Of a stretch of 41,083 bases of DNA, positions 1-7,073 are shown one piece after another; position 1 is the stretch's first letter; each line of letters opens with the position of its first letter. The notes beneath the pieces are model-generated. The model was not told the DNA's origin. It made no database searches and saw only the letters and a program-made list of their open reading frames with translations. This DNA is from Streptococcus sp. DD10 (GTDB lineage: Bacteria > Bacillota > Bacilli > Lactobacillales > Streptococcaceae), in contig NZ_KQ969157.1 in assembly GCF_001578805.1 (NCBI RefSeq), forward strand, positions 557,523-598,605, given 5' to 3'. The translations under genes were made by a program, and so were the position numbers.

Positions 1-8
1 AAAAACTT

Positions 9-2459
9 TTATTTTACCATTGCACTCAAAACTCCCTCATCTGAAATGGTGTCTGAGATAAAGGAGCCGTTACTGGTTCGCTCGGATAAATTCAAATCTT
101 GCAAGCGAGTTTCCAGGATGTTGCCCTTCGTTGATTGTACAACTAGCCGTTGTTCCGTCTCGGTCACCTCAGTCGAAAAGAGGTCGTCGACGACTACTGA
201 CTCAGCAACTGCGCCGGCTAGAAAGACCCGATGAGGCTTGTTTTTTAGTTCACGAAGGACTTGCAATCCACGACCAGCTCGTTTAGCCTGTGGAATCTCA
301 CTAATTGCAACCCGTTTGAGACTTCCTCGCTGGGTCAAGAGATAGAAGGATGAGGTGTTCGCAACAAAGGCAACCTGGACCACATCTTCTGCTTTCAAGT
401 TCATAGCCTTGACGCCCGCCGCCTTGGCACCGACAACCGGAACCTCTTCAATATTGAATCGAAGGGCATAACCATTGCGGCTAATCAAAAGAACATCATC
501 CAGTAGAACTGGAGCGACAGCTACTACTTGATCAGACTCATCCTTTAATTTAGCAAATTTAATCGATTTGGATTTGTAGGTTCGCCATGGAGCAAATTCT
601 TTCCGTTCTACACGCTTGATTTGACCGAGACGAGTAGCTGCAAAGTAGGTTGTCGCATCCTCAAATTGATCCAGGACTTCAACATAGAGGACTTCTTCGT
701 TTGTTTCAAAATTGGTAATGGTTTGGCTGAGATGCTCACCGATGTCCTTCCAGCGAATATCTGCCAATTCATGGATGGGGCGATAGATGACATTTCCAAG
801 TGTCGTGAAGATTAAGAGATGCTGAGTGGTCTTGGCGGCTTGTGCAAAGATCAAACGATCATCATCACGTTTGCCAATTTCTTCCAGAGTGGATGCCGCA
901 AAGGAACGTGGGCTGGTACGCTTGATATAGCCTGCCTTGGTTACACTGACATAAGTTTCCTCTTCAGCAATCAGGCTGGCACTATCAATCTCAATTACCT
1001 TAGCTGTGTCTTGCAATTCACTCAAACGTGCTGTCGCAAACTTCTTCTTGACCTCACGGAGTTCTTTCTTCATGAGATTATACATAGTCCGTTCATCACC
1101 GATGATGGCTGCAAGCATGGCAATCTTTTCACGAAGTTCTGCTTCTTCTTCCTGCAAAACAACCACATCGGTATTGGTCAAACGGTAAAGTTGCAAGGTA
1201 ACGATAGCCTCAGCCTGCTCCTCTGTAAATTCATAGCTGACCTTGAGGTTTTCCTTAGCGTCAGCCTTGTTCTCAGAAGCACGGATAAGAGCAATGACTT
1301 CGTCTAAAATCGAAATCACGCGAATCAAACCTTCGACGATATGGAGACGTTTCTCAGCCTTTTCCTTGTCAAAGCGGGAACGCGCTAAAATCACTTCACG
1401 GCGGTGGGCAATGTAGCTAGACAAGATTGGCACAATCCCGACCTGACGAGGAGTGAAATTGTCAATCGCCACCATGTTAAAGTTATAGTTAATTTGCAGG
1501 TCAGTGTATTTGAAGAGATAGTTGAGGACAAGCTCAGTATTCGCATCTTTCTTAAGTTCAATAGCGATACGAAGACCGTCACGGTCAGACTCATCACGAA
1601 CCTCAGCAATACCTGCCACCTTGTTATTAACACGAACATCATCGATTTTCTTGACGAGATTGGCCTTATTGATTTCATAAGGAATCTCAGTGATAACGAT
1701 TTGTTCCTTACCGCCTTTTAGCTGCTCAATCTCAGTTTTCGACCGAACGACCACGCGCCCTTTCCCAGTTTCATAGGCCTTCTTGATTTCGTCACGCCCT
1801 TGGATGATGGCTCCTGTAGGGAAGTCTGGACCAGGCAAGAATTCCATCAGCTTATCAACCTTGGCTGTTGGGTGGTCGATCATGTAGACTGTCGCATCGA
1901 TAACCTCAGCCAAATTATGGGGAGGAATGTCTGTGGCATAACCAGCCGAAATACCAGTCGATCCATTGACCAAGAGGTTTGGAAAGGCTGCTGGCAAAAC
2001 CGTCGGCTCCTTCTCAGTATCGTCAAAGTTCCAAGCGAAAGGAACTGTCTTTTTCTCGATATCCTGAAGAAGATAACCAGCAATCTCAGACAAACGCGCC
2101 TCGGTATAACGCATAGCCGCAGGCGGATCTCCGTCCATAGAACCGTTATTACCGTGCATTTCAACTAGAATCTCACGGTTTTTCCAGTCCTGAGACATAC
2201 GAACCATGGCATCATAGATGGAAGAATCCCCGTGTGGGTGGAAATTCCCCATGATGTTCCCGACTGACTTGGCCGATTTACGGTAGCTCTTGTCAAAGGT
2301 ATTGCCATCCTTATTCATGGAATAAAGAATCCGACGCTGAACCGGCTTCAAGCCATCACGAATATCTGGCAAAGCCCGGTCTTGAATAATGTACTTGGAG
2401 TAGCGACCAAAGCGCTCTCCCATGATGTCCTCAAGAGACATGTTTTGAATGTTAGACAT
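9..2459 (-). CDS. parC: DNA topoisomerase IV subunit A
   Basis: ParC cuts and rejoins DNA and, with ParE, decatenates daughter chromosomes. The 816-residue protein is nearly identical to pneumococcal ParC over the parts I can recall, and matches it in length. The N-terminal winged-helix region carries the quinolone-determining segment HPHGDSSIYD; numbered from MSNIQ, Ser79, Ser80 and Asp83 are the susceptible residues. The catalytic tyrosine is Tyr118 in AAMRYTEARL. Gly52 and Asp91 differ from the usual pneumococcal Ser52 and Asn91, as in viridans streptococci. I start at ATG 2459 rather than the upstream in-frame TTG at 2474, which directly abuts the AAAGGAG ribosome site. From that site to the ATG the spacing is long, about 15 nt. 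ParE lies upstream on the same strand but is separated by accessory genes. Confidence 0.97.
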   Translation of the reverse strand: MSNIQNMSLEDIMGERFGRYSKYIIQDRALPDIRDGLKPVQRRILYSMNKDGNTFDKSYRKSAKSVGNIMGNFHPHGDSSIYDAMVRMSQDWKNREILVEMHGNNGSMDGDPPAAMRYTEARLSEIAGYLLQDIEKKTVPFAWNFDDTEKEPTVLPAAFPNLLVNGSTGISAGYATDIPPHNLAEVIDATVYMIDHPTAKVDKLMEFLPGPDFPTGAIIQGRDEIKKAYETGKGRVVVRSKTEIEQLKGGKEQIVITEIPYEINKANLVKKIDDVRVNNKVAGIAEVRDESDRDGLRIAIELKKDANTELVLNYLFKYTDLQINYNFNMVAIDNFTPRQVGIVPILSSYIAHRREVILARSRFDKEKAEKRLHIVEGLIRVISILDEVIALIRASENKADAKENLKVSYEFTEEQAEAIVTLQLYRLTNTDVVVLQEEEAELREKIAMLAAIIGDERTMYNLMKKELREVKKKFATARLSELQDTAKVIEIDSASLIAEEETYVSVTKAGYIKRTSPRSFAASTLEEIGKRDDDRLIFAQAAKTTQHLLIFTTLGNVIYRPIHELADIRWKDIGEHLSQTITNFETNEEVLYVEVLDQFEDATTYFAATRLGQIKRVERKEFAPWRTYKSKSIKFAKLKDESDQVVAVAPVLLDDVLLISRNGYALRFNIEEVPVVGAKAAGVKAMNLKAEDVVQVAFVANTSSFYLLTQRGSLKRVAISEIPQAKRAGRGLQVLRELKNKPHRVFLAGAVAESVVVDDLFSTEVTETEQRLVVQSTKGNILETRLQDLNLSERTSNGSFISDTISDEGVLSAMVK

Positions 2460-2463
2460 ATAG

Positions 2464-2490
2464 GGCGTGTTCAACTCCTTTCAAAGAATG
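2464..2490 (-). repeat. Direct repeat copy 1: parC leader with RBS
   Basis: This copy contains the functional AAAGGAGTTGAA ribosome site just ahead of parC. It matches a second copy at 2642-2668 with only two differences in 27 bases, and the similarity extends weakly for several bases on both sides. The pair is separated by about 150 bp of unrelated sequence. Confidence 0.75.
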
Positions 2491-2641
2491 TAGAGTAGGT
2501 TTTTTAATAAAATAAAGAATGTTTTACAGAAATTAATCTCGTATTCAGTTACTAGAAATAACCAATCGACCCTTTCTGTAGTTTAATGTGTTTAAAATTT
2601 ATTGCTTCAGTGAGTAATAAGGAATTTTACACAGTATTTAA

Positions 2642-2668
2642 GGCGTTTTCAACTCCTTTCGAAGAATG
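2642..2668 (-). repeat. Direct repeat copy 2: orphan parC-like leader
   Basis: This second copy of the parC leader, AAAGGAGTTGAAAACGCC on the minus strand, is not followed by a start codon in the expected place. It looks like a duplication scar left when DNA was inserted or recombined between parE and parC. Confidence 0.7.
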
Positions 2669-2752
2669 AAAAGTAAATATTATGGAAAAAGAAAAAATAT
2701 AGAGTAAGTGAGTTTCATCCAATTCCCATATCGTCATTTCCACTTGAAATGT

Positions 2753-3313
2753 CTACTCCACAAATCCTCGTTTATACTTGATATGACTGGCGATATTGCT
2801 ATCTACATCTTTCTTATCCCAAAGTTGAAGTTCCCATGGATAATAAAAATTACTTTTATTTTTAAAATAGATATGAATACCGACATAGCCATCTTTATCA
2901 CGTAAATACCAGTTTTTTAGTCCGTACAACTCTTGCCAATCATCTAGTTCTTCCATAACCTGAGCTATCTCTTTGGAACTTAAAATCATACGAGCACCAA
3001 AAATATCATTGAGAATGGAATTCACAGGATAACCCTCTTGACGCTCGGAAAAACGTGTAATTTTATCTAAAATAGACTCCGAAGTTTTAACACGATAAAC
3101 ATAGGCAATATCTTGAACATCCGCTTTCATCAGATAGTCATTAATTGACTCATGTAAATTCAGACGATAGGCCAAAATAGCTTTCATCGGAACTTTTGAA
3201 AAGGTATGCTTGAGATTGATTTTCTCCACCTTACCCGTTTCAAAATAATCTTTAGAATATTCTCGATGAATACGATTAATCTCTGTAATGAGGCGTTCCA
3301 CTTTTTCAATCAT
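2753..3313 (-). CDS. Small RelA/SpoT-domain protein
   Basis: This 186-residue protein carries only a RelA/SpoT nucleotidyltransferase (alarmone synthetase-type) domain. It has no HD hydrolase, TGS or ACT domain. Visible motifs are R74-x-K76-x-S78 (RVKTS), DIFGARMI at 103-110, DGYVGIHIYF at 141-150, WELQLWD at 160-166 and a final H-x-x-Y at 177-180. These match the ATP-binding, metal-binding and GTP-side motifs of (p)ppGpp synthetases, though the order DGYVGIH is a variant of the usual GYRS(L/V)H. Its ATG overlaps the original stop of the upstream ant-like reading frame (ATGA), so the two were once translationally coupled. It could be a housekeeping-type small alarmone synthetase, a toxic one of the toxSAS kind, or a non-alarmone nucleotidyltransferase; the sequence does not decide. 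Confidence 0.75.
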   Translation of the reverse strand: MIEKVERLITEINRIHREYSKDYFETGKVEKINLKHTFSKVPMKAILAYRLNLHESINDYLMKADVQDIAYVYRVKTSESILDKITRFSERQEGYPVNSILNDIFGARMILSSKEIAQVMEELDDWQELYGLKNWYLRDKDGYVGIHIYFKNKSNFYYPWELQLWDKKDVDSNIASHIKYKRGFVE

Positions 3314-3757
3314 GAGTCTTCTCCTCTCGCTTTTTCATTTTTCCAATTATTCCCAAACTTCTTCACTCTTTCCTCAGCATACTCAATCATCTTCTCAGCT
3401 ACTTATTTATCATAGTCAAATCCCATTTTTTGAACAAGGTACTGAGCCTCTTGATGGAAAAGTTTCATTGTAGCGTACAAAGATTGGGTGAGTTTTTCTA
3501 TACTTGAAAAATTAAGCAAATCTGAGAGTTCCTTTTCTTTATCAGTGGGTAAATAGTTAAAAAGATACTTATAATTCTTGCCGACGTCTACTGTTCCCTT
3601 ATCACTTGCTACCTGCCAAGCTAAGACTTTTAATAACTCTTTCTGACAGATTCCATAGAGATGGTCCGTGGCATAAATGACTTGCTTGCGACAGATACCC
3701 TTGACCACGTAGGCTGACACTCACCAAAATTCATTGCAGGCTTTTTCAAATTCAACT
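3310..3757 (-). pseudogene. ant: 3' remnant of ANT(6)-like aminoglycoside adenylyltransferase
   Basis: The frame encodes the C-terminal half of an ANT(6)/AadE-type adenylyltransferase. Recognisable family segments are ACNEFW, YVVKGICRKQ, DHLYGICQKELLK, VGKNYKYLFNYLP and a Y/D-rich end. The N-terminal nucleotidyltransferase core, with its active-site Asp residues, is missing. The frame is broken twice by in-frame stops: TGA at 3721-3723, where the family has W (FW-W-V), and TAA at 3403-3405. After the second stop the frame runs on for 30 codons to a TGA at 3310-3312 that overlaps the start of the RelA/SpoT-domain gene. Similarity stops exactly where an inverted repeat begins at 3758. An ant-like gene between parE and parC is known from S. 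oralis/mitis, so this is a decayed local gene rather than new resistance. Confidence 0.8.
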
Positions 3758-3812
3758 TGTCCTTTTTAGGGAAAAGCTGCCTAAAAAGGACAGCTAATCC
3801 CTAAAAAGGACA
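3758..3812. repeat. 14-bp inverted repeat plus direct repeat at RM/ant junction
   Basis: TGTCCTTTTTAGGG at 3758-3771 is a perfect inverted repeat of CCCTAAAAAGGACA at 3799-3812. An extra copy, CCTAAAAAGGACAG at 3780-3793, repeats directly at 3800-3813 with a 20-bp period. The element lies between the end of the specificity gene and the truncated edge of the ant remnant. It could be an insertion scar, a recombinase site or a hairpin; it has no U-tract, so a terminator is less likely. Confidence 0.75.
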
Positions 3813-3823
3813 GATTTCCTGAA

Positions 3824-4396
3824 CTATCTTGCCACTACTTCCTTAGTCGCAGCAATTTTTTTATCAGCCCAGATAACTAAATCCTTGATAACTAATTTCT
3901 CCACTGCTCGAATAAAGTCAGACATAAATGTATAGTCGATTTGTCCATTTTGAATTGGAAGTTGAATCTCTGTTTCTTTTAACCCAATTTTGGTAGCCTT
4001 GGCATTATAATTAAATCTCTTCTCAATAACTTTTTTTATTGCAGTCATTAAGTAGAATGCCGTATATTTGTCCAATTTTTCTGATTGTATGTCACTTGTT
4101 GCACCATGTCCATCTTTTAGATAAAATGGTGACTCTAAATAGACAATATTTTGATTATTAGAATGAATTAAAATTGTTGGTCTTCCATCTGGATTATTTA
4201 GAACCTCTCTTCTCAAACTGTGATAAGAAATAATACCATTATTAATTATTGCCTGTCCATAGAAAGGATATTTATTTTCTCTTTCATCGGATAATTCATC
4301 TAATTTTAACGGATTTAACTCTTTAATTCCAGAACACCATTTCAATACATCTTGCAATTTAAAATAAGTATAGTCCTCCGACTCCTCTACTCTACT
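3824..4396 (-). CDS. hsdS: RM specificity subunit, C-terminal half (second TRD)
   Basis: This frame is the second target-recognition half of a type I/BcgI-like specificity protein. The opening YFKLQDVLKW, the YPFYGQ and SPFYLKDGHG blocks, and the ending FMSDFIRAVEKLVIKDLVIWADKKI (discontinuously recognised) are typical of S-subunit TRDs followed by a helical spacer. The frame is open from just inside the AGTAG repeat at 4397 to TAG at 3824. Its first usable start is a TTG at 4357, without a good ribosome site. With one AGTAG fewer, the upstream half would read straight into this one (SRVE-ESEDYTYFKLQ). I therefore read it as part of a split, probably switchable, two-TRD gene. Confidence 0.75.
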   Translation of the reverse strand, partial: SRVEESEDYTYFKLQDVLKWCSGIKELNPLKLDELSDERENKYPFYGQAIINNGIISYHSLRREVLNNPDGRPTILIHSNNQNIVYLESPFYLKDGHGATSDIQSEKLDKYTAFYLMTAIKKVIEKRFNYNAKATKIGLKETEIQLPIQNGQIDYTFMSDFIRAVEKLVIKDLVIWADKKIAATKEVVAR

Positions 4397-4401
4397 CTAC
4401 T
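4382..4401 (-). repeat. AGTAG pentanucleotide repeat inside hsdS (x3, plus AGGAG)
   Basis: On the minus strand three perfect AGTAG units (4401 to 4387) are followed by a degenerate AGGAG. The N-terminal frame reads them as S-R-V-E then TAG; the C-terminal frame reads the same units as S-R-V-E-E-S. Three copies put the two halves out of frame. Two copies (or five) would join them. Short tandem repeats of this kind in hsdS genes are a known source of phase variation. Confidence 0.8.
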
Positions 4402-5046
4402 CTTAGTATCGGAAAGTTTTGCAAACCTGTCAAGTACTTTTTCATCATTTTTTGTAAGATGGTAATCCCTAAGATTTGTTACAGTTAGGTAAGCCTCGAG
4501 CGTCTCGATGCGTTCAGCCTCGAGCGCTTTGATGTAGCTTTCCATATATACAAATGCTATCTCGTTATTTAAAAATGGTAATTCCAGTTCTAATTTTTCA
4601 AGACGAGATTTTTGTACGCTAGGTCTATCATTACCTGCCCACATCGGACGTACTTTATTAATAAGAGATGCAATATATAGTTTACTCTCATCAGACATTG
4701 TTTTATAGTTTTTACTAGCAAAAATCCCCATGCAGTGTCCTCCGACAATGAAAGGTTCTGTCTGTAAGAAAACTGTTCCTGCATACTCACCATCTTTTGA
4801 TATTGTCAACTCATGATTATAACTAAAATCGCTATACGAATAAAAATTTATCCCATTTCGAGTTGTCGCTCCAGTAATTGTATTGACCATTCCTTCTTCC
4901 TTTACATTAAAACGGTTACGAAGGGACGGCTGATTCCCCGATACAATATCAAATAAATCGGATACTTTATATTCTTTAAACTCTCCCCCAGCTTTGACAA
5001 AGTCATCCTCTAACTTTGCGAGTCTGGGGCTTAGGATTTTTTTGAG
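4387..5046 (-). CDS. hsdS: RM specificity subunit, N-terminal half (first TRD)
   Basis: This is the first TRD of the specificity protein. Reading from the RM gene junction it gives LSPRLAKLEDDF, then EFKEYKVSDLFDIVSG, the usual start of an S-subunit TRD. It continues through ISKDGEYAGTVFLQ and VGGHCMGIF to a helical spacer with the repeated unit ALEAERIETLEA. The first ATG is at 4890, inside the TRD; upstream, all codons back to a TAG at 5047-5049 lack ATG, GTG or TTG. The N-terminal 52 residues can therefore only be made by shifting -1 out of the RM gene at the A7 run (5037-5043), or by one extra A there. The frame stops at TAG 4387 within the pentamer repeat. A truncated single-TRD product is possible in the present state. 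Confidence 0.75.
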   Translation of the reverse strand, partial: LKKILSPRLAKLEDDFVKAGGEFKEYKVSDLFDIVSGNQPSLRNRFNVKEEGMVNTITGATTRNGINFYSYSDFSYNHELTISKDGEYAGTVFLQTEPFIVGGHCMGIFASKNYKTMSDESKLYIASLINKVRPMWAGNDRPSVQKSRLEKLELELPFLNNEIAFVYMESYIKALEAERIETLEAYLTVTNLRDYHLTKNDEKVLDRFAKLSDTKSRVE

Positions 5047-5059
5047 CTATCTTCTCCCT
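4986..5059 (-). promoter_or_regulatory. Candidate -1 frameshift signal at RM/hsdS junction
   Basis: The heptamer A AAA AAA lies in the correct phase in the RM frame (tcA AAA AAA tcc taa) at 5043-5037. AGGGAG (5059-5054) sits exactly 10 nt upstream, the same element and spacing as in the E. coli dnaX frameshift site. Seven nt downstream, CCCCAG (5029-5024) can pair with CTGGGG (4991-4986). An inner CAAAG (5018-5014) can pair with CTTTG (5002-4998). A -1 slip leads directly into the specificity frame two codons before the RM stop. A simple A8-to-A7 deletion, real or technical, is the alternative. Confidence 0.55.
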
Positions 5060-7073
5060 TACTCTTCAGGAGTTGTTCTACTTCCCAGGATAGGTAGTCA
5101 GCAACAGTCTTTTTAAAATCGTCCAAGGTTGGTTTTGTATCAATGATCTGGTGCTGTTCGAAATTCCAATCATTACCCTTGTCAGTGATAAAGTCCTCAA
5201 TAAAGACAGCCTCCAAATCCCAAAGCTCTTTACTCACTTCCGCTCTCTTTCCAGCCTTATAAATTTTAATCACATCTTGGTAACGCTGGATAGGATTATC
5301 AACCTCTGAAATACCTCGCTTAGCACGTTTAAAACCGTCATTTCTAAAGTCAATAAATTTAACCGTCTGGTCATAATCGTGTGCCTCATGCGCCTTAAAG
5401 ATATAGATAGAAGTCTGGACCCCTGCCATGGGAACAAAAAGATCCACGGGCATTTTGATAGAGGCAAGTAGGGTATGCTTTTTCAAAATAGCTTGAGCTG
5501 TCTTTGTTGCCTTACCAGAACCAGCACTATCTTGAATGATAATAGCACCAAGACCGCCACGCTCCATCTTGTCCAAACCATAAGCTATAAAAGGAAGACC
5601 ATTTTCTTCATAAGAGAAAGGTGGATTCAGCAAAACACGATTAGCTTTAAAATCCGTAAATAAACTCTCAGGACGATTAAAGGCAGAACCTTTTTCAATT
5701 CGACTAGACCCATCTCCACGAAGAATCATATTGGTTGTCGCCAAGGTATACATCTCTGCATTTAGTTCTATTCCTAGTAGATTATCTTTCTTGAGCTTTG
5801 CAATCTCATTGTTAGCTCGAGAAGTCCCCTTCCCAAAACTGGTATTTGCATGATCTATCATCAACTCCATCGCTGAAATGAGGAAACCAGCTGAACCAGT
5901 CGCCAAATCCATAACCTTGCTCTCACTTGTTATCCCCAGAATTTGCGCCATCATTTTGGTAACATAAGGAGGTGTCAGGACAATACCAATTTCTTTTCCA
6001 TCTCCCAAAGCGTACTTGAGAAATTCAGAGTACATCTCACCCATAATATCGATATGTCCCCCAAAACCATCAATGGATTTGAAAATATTCTCATAGATAA
6101 AAGTGAAAATTTGCTTGGTAACAGAATTTTCCTTTTGAGGGAGAAGTTGTGCTACTTCTTTATCATTGGTAGTCAACTCATCACGTTGGCTATCTTTGGA
6201 AATTTCTCCGAAAGAAGCCAACATGAGAGTTTTCTTGTCTTCATTGATTTCACGTTCATCTAGGAATGCCTTGATTTGATCAACAACTTTCTTACCATCA
6301 CGCTTGGTTTCAGACTGCACACCTTTTAAATCGTCAGGTATTAAGCCATCATCAACCTTGTTTCCCTTACAATCTACGATATCCTGCATAGATAATAGCA
6401 TACCAGACACATAAAGCACCCGTTGAGGAGCTGTGATGTTATGATTGTGCATCAATTTATTGAGCTTTTTAGCATAGCCTTGCAAGGTCGCTTGGCTATC
6501 AATCAGAATTTGGTGTTTTTCTTCTTCGCTCAGAACAGCATCTTTGTAGAAGGTCTCAAAGATAGACTCATTTTCCAAAAAATCAAAAGTCGTAACCTTT
6601 GATAACTCTTTATAGGCATTAGGAGCAGAACCAAAGACATAATAAACTTTGATAGTCACATTTTCTTCGTTATCACCTGCAACACCAACTGCAACGGCTT
6701 CATGATATTTACCGCTATCAATAACTGCCCTCGCATAATGCAAAGCCCCATTCACTGCAAAATCACTAATGGATTTATCATCAAACTTAATACCGTCCTT
6801 TGTTTGAGCAACTAGCTTAGATAATTTGAGTTTGTTTTCAATCAAGATAGGAACTTGTTTGTATTTTTCAATATGAAAATCTGGTTTCCCAAAATTAGTC
6901 TTAGTTTGCGTCTTAGCAGCTCCCTTAAGCGCCTCTTTGAGATAAGCACTCATAGCAGATTCTTCATTATAATCCTGCAATTTTTTCAAACCAAGATTTT
7001 CAAACTGCTTTTTCACATAGTCATTCACATCCGACTCTAATTTCCAGTTTACTAACATATTATTTTCTTTCAT
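5031..7073 (-). CDS. BcgI-like restriction endonuclease/adenine methyltransferase (RM fusion)
   Basis: This 680-residue protein combines cleavage and modification. The N-terminal domain has a PD-(D/E)xK nuclease pattern: GKPDF with Asp65, then IENK with Glu79 and Lys81, and Glu38 or Glu39 on a preceding helix. From about residue 340 it is an N6-adenine methyltransferase, with the GIVLTPPYV motif at 363-371, the SAM-binding motif DLATGSAGF at 389-397 and catalytic NPPF at 483-486. No separate hsdR is present. This architecture is that of BcgI-type (IIB/IIG) enzymes, which need an S protein for target choice. The ATG shares its A with the parE stop (TAATG), so translation is probably coupled to parE; a second in-frame ATG lies five codons on. 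The gene ends at the A7 frameshift candidate. Confidence 0.88.
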   Translation of the reverse strand: MKENNMLVNWKLESDVNDYVKKQFENLGLKKLQDYNEESAMSAYLKEALKGAAKTQTKTNFGKPDFHIEKYKQVPILIENKLKLSKLVAQTKDGIKFDDKSISDFAVNGALHYARAVIDSGKYHEAVAVGVAGDNEENVTIKVYYVFGSAPNAYKELSKVTTFDFLENESIFETFYKDAVLSEEEKHQILIDSQATLQGYAKKLNKLMHNHNITAPQRVLYVSGMLLSMQDIVDCKGNKVDDGLIPDDLKGVQSETKRDGKKVVDQIKAFLDEREINEDKKTLMLASFGEISKDSQRDELTTNDKEVAQLLPQKENSVTKQIFTFIYENIFKSIDGFGGHIDIMGEMYSEFLKYALGDGKEIGIVLTPPYVTKMMAQILGITSESKVMDLATGSAGFLISAMELMIDHANTSFGKGTSRANNEIAKLKKDNLLGIELNAEMYTLATTNMILRGDGSSRIEKGSAFNRPESLFTDFKANRVLLNPPFSYEENGLPFIAYGLDKMERGGLGAIIIQDSAGSGKATKTAQAILKKHTLLASIKMPVDLFVPMAGVQTSIYIFKAHEAHDYDQTVKFIDFRNDGFKRAKRGISEVDNPIQRYQDVIKIYKAGKRAEVSKELWDLEAVFIEDFITDKGNDWNFEQHQIIDTKPTLDDFKKTVADYLSWEVEQLLKSKGEDSSKKS

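Larger units (their letters stand above)
2460..2752. other. Gene-free leader between rel-like gene and parC
   Basis: This 293-base A+T-rich stretch between the RelA/SpoT-domain gene and parC holds no convincing gene. It contains two diverged copies of the parC ribosome-binding leader, listed separately. No clear intrinsic terminator was seen for the upstream gene, so read-through into parC is possible. Confidence 0.6.

Noticed and set aside
819-1307. Long antisense open frame inside parC
   Set aside because: It has no ribosome site and no recognisable product, and is fully explained by the codon structure of parC on the other strand.
2460-2474. Upstream TTG start for parC
   Set aside because: It touches the AAAGGAG site and would add five residues absent from other ParC proteins.
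2708-2905. Plus-strand open frame antisense to the RelA-domain gene
   Set aside because: It overlaps a gene with clear family motifs on the opposite strand and lacks a start signal.
3403-3720. Intact short gene of 105 codons for the ant region
   Set aside because: Similarity to ANT(6) continues beyond both stops, so this is an internal part of a decayed gene, not a complete one.
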